The notes beneath the pieces are model-generated. The model was not told the DNA's origin. It searched no databases and saw nothing but the letters and a program-made list of their open reading frames with translations. Shown in pieces: positions 45,730-55,600 of a stretch of 64,000 nt of DNA (position 1 is the first letter of the stretch; every line of letters starts with the position of its first letter). The position numbers and the translations under genes are program-made. The stretch is from Diogma glabrata (taxonomy: Eukaryota > Arthropoda > Insecta > Diptera > Cylindrotomidae): positions 85,811,816-85,875,815 of the forward strand of contig OY856186.1 in NCBI GenBank assembly GCA_963693315.1, in the 5' to 3' direction.

Positions 45730-46620
45730 TTAAATTTAAGTAGTTTAACGCCCGGTTGTTTGACCATTTGTAAATGAGTTTTTTTTATAGGGGGTCCCGA
45801 AGCTGTCCTAATTAGGTAACTAGATCGAGTAGCACTGCGACCTAGAGATCTATTGTGCTTAACTGATGTTGTTATAATGCAAATGACGTCAATGTCAACG
45901 CAGAATGTGAAGTGTGGTCGAAGCCGCACCCCTTAATATAGTTAATTAGTTGGATTAGACTAATAGTTTTTGGTAGAGCAAGTGCTAGTCTCCCTTGAAC
46001 GAGTTTAATGTATCTGCGCCATGCAAGTTCGGATCAGTTACAGATAATGTGTTTCATGGTTTCTGCCTCCGAGTTGCAGGATCTGCATCTGTCGGCGGCA
46101 GCAAGGTCTAATTTGTTAAGGTGGTGATTTCGGACCGTGTCCTGGCACGCACCATGTTAAGATCTTCAGAGACTCTCAAGATCGATTGTTTTAAGAGGGG
46201 AGACGGGGAAGTCGCCTAAAAGTTTTTTGAGTGCAGCAGGCCTTCCCGCATACACCACAGTTGTTTATTTTGTTCCTGTTCCCAGCTTTGGATAACGCAT
46301 TTGAGCGAACTCTTGGTTTATCCAAAGCACGGTTCTGGACCAATGAACTTTGTAGTGGCGCCCTTCTTGGCTAGCAATCTACTACTACATTGCCGTGTAC
46401 TCCTGTGTGACCAGGTACCCACACACACAAGTGTAACGCGGTTAGTTTCTGCATTTCTAGTAGCATTCCCATACTAGCTTTGAATTGAAGCGCGTCGACT
46501 TCAAAGCCAATAGCGTCGCCTGACTATCAGAAACAATGCATATATCTGTGTTGCTGTATTATTTTTCGGCACTCAGCAGTAGTTGATTGCAAAGGTTTCG
46601 CTTGAAGTACTGTTGCAGAG
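45730..46620 (-). pseudogene. LINE RNase H and C-terminal domain, part 1
   Basis: Reading on the minus strand from the insertion point: ATVLQAKPLQSTTAEC, then ICIVSDSQATLLALKST (about 46,480-46,530) and VWVPGHTGVHGN (about 46,390-46,425), the RNase H strands with the catalytic SDSQ Asp. Then comes RCRSCNSEAETMKHIIC (about 46,040-46,090), the Cys/His segment that follows RNase H in R1-type elements. Stops and frameshifts interrupt it. The first part of the same RNase H domain lies at 48,211-48,400, separated by a hAT-like insertion. Confidence 0.8.
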
Positions 46621-48210
46621 CAGGGTTGCGTTGATTTAATCAGATTGAAATCAACTTTAGTTTTTTAAAAAAAAATCATTGATATCAATTGAAGAAATTT
46701 CTAAAATTTTTAAGCAAATTCAAAAAAAAATTTCTAATAAAATTATTGTTGTGTGGTAGGAGTTTCAATATGTTTTACAACAACACATAGAAACCTTTTA
46801 AGAACAAGATCCCATAACAACATGCGTAACTTCTTCCAGCACCCCTAAGATATTGCTTTGACTAGTGATATATCACTTCTATTGTCAGTGGTTTGTGATA
46901 TCTCATGTTAACTCTTATGTCAATAGTAGGAATTAGAGTAGGCCGGGTTGTCACATCCGCAGTTTAAAAATAAAAAAATTGCTAATCAAAAAAAAAATGA
47001 TCTCTCCTTGTGGGAATTAGAAAAATTCAAAATAAAGTGGTTTTATTGTTAAATCGTAGTTTTACTACACCAATATACAAATACAATAAAAAATTGCAAC
47101 ATTTGAATTAAAAATTCGATTTAATATAAAAAAATTTTCAACTCTGCTATCAGAGTTAACTGAAAGGTGATTCAACATAACTTTTGAATAGTACAGAATA
47201 CAAACATCAACATGTGATTAATTGAGTTAAAAACTGACACGCATAAAAACAACCATAGTAGCTTTATTTGCCGAAAGCATTGAATATGACAAGCTGCTTT
47301 TTAGCATTATACCAAACATCAGAATTCCGAATATGCTCTTTGTTGGTTTCCTGGTTGTACAGCTACCCAGGAACTATTTAATGTTCTTTGATTTTTTTTT
47401 CAAACCTAAACGAACTCAGGTAAGGATTGTCAATAGGCGAGATGCACTCACCATTATTTTAACCTATACCTGAGCTACCTTCACCTGACAACGGCATCTG
47501 TATCACGTCACGCTACGACAGTTGCATAGTGCTTGCGATTGGAAACAACTGAGAGTAACTAAGAAGTTGGCCGTCGTCTTCAAAACTTCAACAAACAAGT
47601 CACAGAAACCACATAAAATGCATAACTAGATTCTAGAAATTGATCTAGAAATAATAAATAATTACATATCAAATAGAGTATGAAACGATCCAGTCACTTA
47701 CGAAAAAAAAACAATTCCACTAAAAATTAGTTACTGTATTAAAATCTTTATGGTATTAAATCCTAAACAGAGTTGCAAAACCTTTTAATTTTAACCAGCT
47801 ACATGTCCGAGGAACTTTTCGAACCTGCAGAATTGTATATCTCTGACATTACTCTAAAGCAGTACCAAAGTATCTTAGTTTGGCAATGGCGTTTGACAAG
47901 ACACGCTTTTCATGATGCTAGAACAACAATCAGTATTTCAGTGTAAAAATCTAGCAAATAAAAACTGTTACTTTACTTATCTCTTTCCTTGCCTCTCAAA
48001 AAAATACAACCAAAGCGAATGATTTCTATAAAGTAGTATTTTTTCTTCTCTTCTTGGATATAGGACCACTTTTCTTCAAAAATTATGCAAATTAAACAAA
48101 ATTTTTTGAAAAATCAAAAAAATCCGATTTAAATCAAAAAAACCGATTTAAATCAAATAAATCCGATTTTTTTGATTTTTTAAAAAAAATCAGATTTTTA
48201 TGCAACTCTG
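46621..48210. mobile_element. hAT-like non-autonomous element inserted in the LINE
   Basis: The ends are CAGGGTTGCGTTGATTTAAT and, on the other strand, CAGAGTTGCATAAAAATCTG, giving an imperfect terminal repeat of CAGRGTTGC type. The 8-bp flanks TTGCAGAG (46,613-46,620) and TGGCAGAT (48,211-48,218) match at six positions, consistent with an old hAT target duplication. Inner ends are rich in GATTTAAATC-type words. No transposase is visible. A REP-C fragment is nested at 46,780-47,010. The flanking LINE reads continuously once the element is ignored. Confidence 0.78.
46780..47010 (-). repeat. REP-C fragment nested in the hAT-like element
   Basis: Carries the LINE-A-type tail (ACAACACATAGAAACCTTTT, ATAACAACATGCGTAACTTC on the plus strand) fused to the REP-C body. 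The body block includes AGCACCCCTAAGATATTGC, TAGTGATATATCACTTCTAT, GATATCTCATGTTAACTC and an end near ATGATCTCTCCTTG. An internal segment present in the 54,500 copy is missing here. Confidence 0.7.
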
Positions 48211-48400
48211 TGGCAGATACCCAGTGCTAACGCCCGTTTGGCCCTGGGACCAAACACCCCTGCACCAGTGCCTTCATTTGTGTGGTATCCATCCGTATAC
48301 GAGATGCTGGTATTGGATGGTAGTGTTTGTTCCTTCCCTGACCCCTATTTTTATAATAAACCGTCTATCTAGATCAGTGATATTTGGCATACAGTCCGAA
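48211..48400 (-). pseudogene. LINE RNase H domain, part 2 (N-terminal strand)
   Basis: The minus strand encodes SYTDGYHTNEGTGAGVFGPR at about 48,246-48,304, the first catalytic strand of RNase H (Y-T-D-G-S...G-x-G-x-G-V-F). The frame then runs into the hAT-like insertion and resumes at 46,620. Upstream reverse transcriptase sequence is not recognisable. Confidence 0.75.
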
Positions 48401-48410
48401 ATGTAGTAAG

Positions 48411-49075
48411 TCTCCACTTCGTTCTGCTTGAGAGTTAGCTAAACCGTCAATAAGAAATAGTTATCAAGCGAGTTCTCTTAAAGATATTATTTTTGGTGTA
48501 TGATACAAAGTGTTGTATGCTATTGCAAACTCTAAAAGTTACAAAATAAAATATAGTGTTGGTAAACTGGACGTTAAAAGAAAAAGTAAAGTGTTTTGTA
48601 AACTATTTTGTAAACTATTTATGGTGATTGTGAATTTTCCTAAAATAAATTACTAGCATTTTTTATCATACTATTTACTGCATTGCAATTGCTTTTCAAA
48701 AATAAACCCTCACTTTTAAATTAGTAAAATAGCATAGCATTCCATAAATATAATTAAAATAAAAAACACCGCAATTACAAATTTGGAGTTCTTGAAAAAA
48801 CGGTAATCTGATAATAAACAACTAAAACCAGAATTATCACTAAATACAATAATATAACATAATTACGTAAATCAAATAGACAGATTTTGCAAATGAGCTT
48901 GTGTTAACTCCATTTATTTTAATTTGATTTGCATTATTGATTTGATCAATAAGTGTGAGTGTTGATAGTCTAAATATACCTGATACATATTTATGTTACA
49001 TAGCAGAAGAATTCTTAGTTCTTGTGAAATCGCTTTTTTGTAAAAGTTGTATATCAAACTGGCAGATATAAAAGT
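48411..49075. other. Intergenic, no gene recognised
   Basis: AT-rich, nothing recognised. It may include eroded LINE sequence upstream of the RNase H part. Confidence 0.45.
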
Positions 49076-49079
49076 TTTA

Positions 49080-49340
49080 TCAGAGCTATCATCGAAAAAA
49101 AAGGAGTCGATCAGAATTATCACCTGACTCAATCCAAAAGACAGAAACCAATTCTAGTAAAAAACCTTTTATTGAAGCAACTGCTGGTAAAACGACAAAA
49201 CACGAAGCAAACACTTTTACATCACCACAGGCAGCAATGAGCTTTAACGAAGATCATCAGTGGGAGCATCTATTAGTAAAAATTGAAGCTATGCTTGAAA
49301 TTAAACTGAATGAAATTTATTTCATTTTTCGTAAATAGAA
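49080..49340 (+). pseudogene. Possible retroelement ORF1/gag N-terminal fragment
   Basis: A plus-strand frame free of stops for about 85 codons reads KKKRSRSELSPDSIQKTETN, continues through FIEATAGKTTKHEANTF and ends HQWEHLLVKIEAMLEIKL before TAG at about 49,338. The basic, Ser/Pro-rich start followed by a helical segment resembles the beginning of ORF1 proteins of non-LTR elements. No zinc knuckles follow. No family match could be made. Confidence 0.3.
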
Positions 49341-50239
49341 AGAGGATGAATAGCGAAACAAATATCAGTAATAACAAATTTACTACCATTTTACATCACG
49401 TATTATGAACAAGAGGAATATCAATCTGTTGAAACTCTTGAACTCTTGAAACTCTTGAACCGTACCGTAAACCTGTTCAACACGTATACTTCCTCAAACA
49501 TAAAACACAACTTCGACGCATAATTAAATATTTTAAGATGACCTTTTAAAAATATACTATTTGCTTTAGAATTAAACGTGAAACTTCTGTTTCGTTTAAA
49601 TATCAACTGGTTTAGCAAACTCACAGAATACTTGTGTTTCGAAGTGTGATCCTGGGTCTGCAAATGTTACCAACCAAACTTTAAAACGTGCATTCTAATT
49701 ATGATGATATTGGCTAATATTTCAAACTTTGTTCTCAAAAAAGTGATTATTCTTGATCTAGATCGATCCTCATACTATAGATATTTTTTTTACTTTCATT
49801 TATAATTAGTACTATTTACAATATTTAACTGACCGTCACATACACCGCCTTATCAGTGACATTACTACATCAATATTACGTGAAAAAGTTGTGTTTACTG
49901 GTTGTGGGTTGGTGTTTACTTTATGGGATGTGTGCGTCAGCCATATAATTTTGATCCTTTTACGTATTGTCCGAAACTGGGATAGTCATGTAAAGCAGGC
50001 GTCGAAGCAGAACTATGTATTACTGATGGATGGCTGCTTAGGAGCGGTCAGCCTTGGCGTTATACTGATAATTGGGTTTAAGTTTGTTGATACTCGACTG
50101 TCCGACTGTGGAGCTAATGTCGTTTGTTCTGAAAGGTAATTTCTCAGTAGGAGGCGTAAGGTAGACGCATACACTAATTCCGCAGAGGTATATCTAAAAT
50201 CTGTCCGACAAGCTGTTCGTAGTCCAATAAGAATACTCA
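49341..50239. other. Intergenic, no gene recognised
   Basis: AT-rich, with a GC-richer stretch at about 49,900-50,200 that holds overlapping short frames on both strands, none recognised. Confidence 0.45.
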
Positions 50240-50245
50240 TGATAG

Positions 50246-50579
50246 TTAGGGTGTTTCATTTTCCAAAGATTTGATTTTCATATGACTTTGCTTACGCCCC
50301 AAGTCTCAGTGATGTAAAAGATATATTTGCCAAATTTCAAGAAGATTGGATAATATTTAGGGGTTGCACACATTGATCACTTTAAGCTCAATTTAGTGAA
50401 ATTTACTTTAAATTTACATAAACTTTTATAAAACTAGTCAAAGTGTGCAACCTTTAAATATTATCCAATCTTCTTGAAATTTGGAATATATATCTTTTAC
50501 ATCACTGAGACTCACGGCGTAAGCAGTTTGCAAAACATTTTACATTTTATTTTTTGCATGTAAAAATGAAACACCCTAA
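50246..50579. mobile_element. 334-bp MITE with 17-bp terminal repeats and 6-bp target duplication
   Basis: The ends TTAGGGTGTTTCATTTT and AAAATGAAACACCCTAA are perfectly complementary over 17 bp. Both flanks carry TGATAG (50,240-50,245 and 50,580-50,585). Sub-terminal sequences are also complementary over long stretches (AAGTCTCAGTGATGTAAAAG against CTTTTACATCACTGAGACT, and AATTTCAAGAAGATTGGATA against its complement), so most of the element can fold into one hairpin with an AT-rich loop near 50,380-50,440. No coding capacity; superfamily not assigned. Confidence 0.88.
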
Positions 50580-50599
50580 TGATAGTACAAGTCCAATCT

Positions 50600-52190
50600 A
50601 ATCGATCTTCAACATTATGGTGGCTTTTCGTGCTCTACGAAAGCGGTCAAATGCATGCCAATACATTTAGGATTATAAGCTGTGGTTCGTCGATAGTCGA
50701 AACCAAATAGGTTTAAAAGTCCTAGTTAATTGAGATTCAAATTGTGATCCACGATCGATCACAATATCCTTCTGATAAAGACTCCGGTTCAATATTGTCT
50801 TAATGAACTTCGAAGTTGAAGGATAATTCGATAGGGGAGTGTCGTGAAATTTTCTTCTCCAACACTGCAAACAGCTTCAAGTCATTTCCCGGACATCTTT
50901 TTCTATTGACCACAGTAATTTAGTAGAAACTTCGAGGTCAGGGTGGGTAATTTTGGGCATTTGCACAAAGAAAATTTCACGAAACTATTTCGGAATGGAC
51001 AAACGTTGTTTCCGCCAAAATTTGGAGTAAATATATTTGTCACAGCGACGAGAAAGAGGAAACTCTGGGAATTAAAGCATCGTGCTATATTGGTAACTGC
51101 AAACATGAAAACCATTTGATTTATTTGCCTAGGGACTGAACCATTGACTGCTAAAGGCTCTACAGATACCTTGCTGTAACATTAGGTGAATTTCAGCCTT
51201 TGCAGCTTTGAGTTTGTTAGCTGTAGGTCATCGAGTTTTGCATGAGACTATTTGTCCGGCAGTTTTGGTTTCTGACGTTGAATGTCAATTAATAATTGGC
51301 TGTTTAATTATCGATTATCGAAACTGTGATATCGTCTATGATAAAGTTGTGAATTAATAAACGTCGACGTCCTAGAATTAATGTTAGTGTTTTATTCTCA
51401 TGAATCGATATAGTGGTAGAGGTCGCTGCAAACAGGAATAACGGAGAACTTAACATGGAGTTTCTGAGAATTTTAGAGGTGGATTGGATGTGGATGGTAT
51501 TACATACTATCAAGCGGTAGCATAGTAGCGATCACCACATTTTGCTAACTGCGGTGAACTATTTTGTTATTTAGATTGTTTTTGAAAGACCATAATGACT
51601 CGAACAGTTTGGGTAGCATTTTGAGCCAGTTTACCGAATTTATGATGATTATAACATGGGCCATTAACGAACTGAGGAGGTCTTAAATTAGATCGAGATC
51701 GGCAATCATTGCTTCAAGAGGGAGTTTTACATCTCGACCTATTTTACTTAGATAATTGGTGGCTAATGGCCTATATTTGGAGTTACAACTTTTTGTTGTG
51801 GATTTCAAAAATAAGATAATATTTTTCTAGCATTAGGACATTGAGATCTATATTTACCAAATTAGCAAATGGATTGTCGAAATGATGCGAAAGGTGTGAA
51901 ACTTAAAAAATTGGATACAACAGTGCGTTAAACACAACATCAGTCATGACTACTTTGGTGTAAAGAGGGTAATTACTGCGATAGCAGATCGCACATGAGA
52001 ACACTCAGTGTGTCAGCGGTGAAATTATGTTTGGCATTGCTACGCATTGATCGTAGCAGTTCTGAGGCGGTTTATCACCAAGACCCATACCACAAAGCAT
52101 AGTGTATACAAGATTGGTGCTGGCTTTACCTAGCCGTATGAGAAATGTGTATTTAATTACATCATAAGGACGACCAGGATCAGACACCGT
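50600..52190 (-). pseudogene. Ty3/Gypsy LTR retrotransposon relic, internally deleted
   Basis: Minus-strand pieces occur in gag-pol order. Gag capsid: PYDVIKYTFLIRLG then GLGDKPPQ (52,000-52,190). Protease: FAATSTTISIHENKTLTLIL followed by FIIDDITVSII (51,304-51,450). The entrance of reverse transcriptase: LMLQQGICRAFSSQWFSP (about 51,160-51,210). Then, without the RT palm, RNase H or YxDD region, an integrase zinc/core trace: LLWSIEKDVREM and DIVIDRGSQFESQL (50,740-50,910). So about 1.5-2 kb of pol is missing, probably by deletion. LTRs were not identified. Many stops. Confidence 0.8.
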
Positions 52191-52199
52191 TGTAATGCG

Positions 52200-52678
52200 T
52201 TATGATTTTAACATAAACAAATAACAAATTTAACTCAGTATAAATTATATAGATGTAGTTTTTCAGAACCCTAATGGTTAATCACAAATGTAAATCCTTT
52301 GACCCCACATATCCTTTTTACAAGTTTCAATAATTTGGAGAATTATGTTATAATTAGGTCAGGAACGCTTCATGTGTGTAACGATTGAATTTATAACAAT
52401 GTTAAATGTTGCTATTATTTATATCTGAAACATAAAAACCATATACATACCTTCGATGAGTAATGAGTTAGCGGTGTTTGTTCCTAGTAATTTTATCACC
52501 TCTTAGACGTATCACTTTTTCTTGTTACAAAATTAGAAATTCTATAATTTAATCAATATTTTTACTATTTAAAAAATTCAAGATATATAATTCATAAAAA
52601 CTTACGATATTAAGGGTAAAACTAATTATTCTATTTTTAACAATTTAAAACTATTTTTCTTTTTTAATTTTTAACTTA
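52200..52678. other. 3' flank of the ABCC10-like gene
   Basis: AT-rich sequence downstream of the stop codon on the minus strand, expected to hold the 3' UTR. No canonical AATAAA on the minus strand was noted in the first 100 bases after the stop. No other feature is seen. Confidence 0.45.
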
Positions 52679-55600
52679 TCAGTATTCGTTATTTTGGTAT
52701 TCGTTATTCATTTGTTCTTCCAACATATGATAAAACATCGAATTACTATCACTAGCTAAATTTCGAGGAGCACCTTCTTCACTTATATTACCTTTATTCA
52801 TTACAATAATTCGATTGACATGTTGTAAACCGTTTAATCGATGAGCAATCAAAAGCACTGTACTTGAACGAAAAGCAGTTTTTAGTACGGATTGTATAGC
52901 TAATGCGGATTCTGAATCTAAATTAGCAGTACCCTCATCGATACAGACAACTTTAGAATTTTTCAGTAATGCTCGGGTTAAACAAAGTAATTGTTTCTGC
53001 CCGGCTGATAAATTTGAACCTCGTTCCTGGATTTTAGCATTTAAACCTCCTAACGATTGTATTAAGGGAGTTGCTAAACAATTATTGATTGCATTCCATA
53101 TCTCCGAATCCAAATGATATGATCTTGGATCTAAATTTTCACGCACACTTCCCGCAAATAAAAACGGTTCTTGAGCTACAATCGCAATTCGACTTCTTAA
53201 CACAGATAATGGCATTGTAGCAATATTTACACAATCGATTGTTATAGATCCTTTTAATACTGGCGCAACTCTAAATAATCCAGATAAAATTGAAGATTTA
53301 CCAGCACCAGTACGACCAATAATACCAATTGTTTCACATGAAATTGTTTCAAATGAAATTCCAGTCAAAGCTGGTGGTAAATGTTCACGGTACCTTAAAA
53401 ACACATCTTTAAAGGTTATTACACCTTGACATGGCCAGCCAAATGGAGGATCTGCTGATCCATCAGCATTTACTTCTTTTTGTAATTGACAATATTGATT
53501 CACCCGTTCAACTGCCACTAATTCCTAATAAAGTAAAACAAATAAAAATTGATGATAAATTTTATAAAATGTAATATTGAGTTTACTTGTTCCGTTTCTG
53601 CAACTGCATTTAAAAGTCCACCTAGCAGACTTGTTATTGATAAGGCATACGAAATCGCTAAGCCCACTAAACTTGGATTCGTAGCATGTGCTGAGGTGAT
53701 TGCGGATAACAAAGCTGCACCTCCAACTAATAACGATCCTAAGAGCTTTAAATTCAGTTATTATTTTTATGAAACATAAATTACTTATAAATCGAATTAC
53801 CATTAATCTTAATCCTAACCATTGTTGAGCAGCTGATGATGTTAATTGTGAACGGATACTTTCTTCTAATTTAACACTAAAATTGCGACGAAATCGATTA
53901 GCACCACGCATAGCACGGATCGTTGTTAACCCTTGTAAGGTTTCAGTAAAATGAGCATATAATGGAGATAAAGCATTACTTGATAAACGTTTGATATCAC
54001 GCGATGCATATCGGTAACGATTTTGTAGACTTAGGTACACGGGACACATTGGTATAATTAATAATGCCAACCATGGCATGGCGTAGAGACTTATTGCAAT
54101 AGCACCTGTAAACAGTTTTTGAGTGTATTAATATTATTATTAGACATAAAAATACAATGCGTATACAAAAAATATGTAAACTCTTATTCACACGATTCCG
54201 TTTTTAATAAAAATATGTATAGTTTTATGGCTTATTTATTTAATGCTAAGTGCATATAGAGAAAGTGAAATATAAAGAGAAACTTTTATTTGTGTGGTAA
54301 AAGTTTAAAATAAAGACAAGGCACGACTACCACAATTGGTAACCTCGATATGATCGAAACATTGTTTTTACAAAGTAAATCAAGATGAGAGCGTCCATTT
54401 TGAGCCTGGGTTATTTTTAGAGTTAATTGTCTTCAACCAATCTTACAAAATCAAAACCAAATTAAACAATACGGTCTTAGGGCAAAGGTTGAAAACATGT
54501 TGTTTTTTTTAATAAACACATAAACACCTTTTAAGAAAAGGGCCCCTCAACAACATGCGTTCTAAGGATGATGATGTCCACGAATCTTTTTGTTATGTTT
54601 TTTTTAATAATTTTTGGCTAAAGCATAGATAACTTAACAATAAATCCTACCACATATAAAATATGATATAGACCAAAATTCCATGATAGGATAGGAAATA
54701 TTTTTCAGGAAAAATTAAAAATTTGCAGGAAAAAAACTAAAATGTAATTGCCAATAATCCAACTAGCGACATACTCCTTAAACATGTGGCGCACTGTCTT
54801 CCTCAATTACTAAAGCCCAAATATTTGAGCAAGCAATAGCGTGCTATCATCAAAGAATATTCCACAGCTTAGATTCAGGGTTGGGTCTACCTTTGACTGA
54901 ATACAGTTCATCCGCCAGCACCCCTAAGATATCCCCTTGGCTAGTAATATCGCGCTGCTATTGCCAGGGATTTTTGATATCTTTCTATCTTTCGTTAACT
55001 CATACATCAATAGCAGGGTCTATAGTACGCAGGGTTGCCACACTCGTACATAAAAAATAAAACAAAATTTAAAAAATTAGTAAATACTGATCCCTCTATG
55101 CACGAGAATTGAAAAAACTTTACCTTCTATAAAGGAGAACAAATCCTAGAAAAGGAAAGATCTTAAATCTGAAATCCTTTCAACGAATAAGAGAAATAAT
55201 ATCTAGCTTACGCACTACCGGATAAAAGTATCGAAAGTTGTTATATTTATTAGAAAATTTGAAATACTGTATTGAAATTTTGTCATAAACTCATAAGGAA
55301 TATTTAGTAAATTAGACCAGTTGCGCAGATACCTTAAAAACAGGCAAAAAATGGAAAAACTTAGTAACAGCATGAAAACTATTGGATAAGGAATAAAATA
55401 TTGCGCGACTGATGGAAAAAATAAATTAAAGGTGTTCCGAGTTACGAGGGTGAAATCTATCTCTCGAATAAATAAATCTATCGAAAAAAGTTTAAAGTAA
55501 AAGTTGTAGGTAATAAAAAGGTCTATAACTTTTGTGTAAGACATTTTTTCACACAACCTAAAATTTGCCGTGAAAATAGAAAAAAAAAACAGAAACAAAG

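Noticed and set aside
55215..55598. 127-codon minus-strand frame with apparent membrane segments
   Set aside because: It lies in the arm of the foldback-like element inside the ABCC10 intron; the composition is explained by T-rich repeats and no family is recognised.
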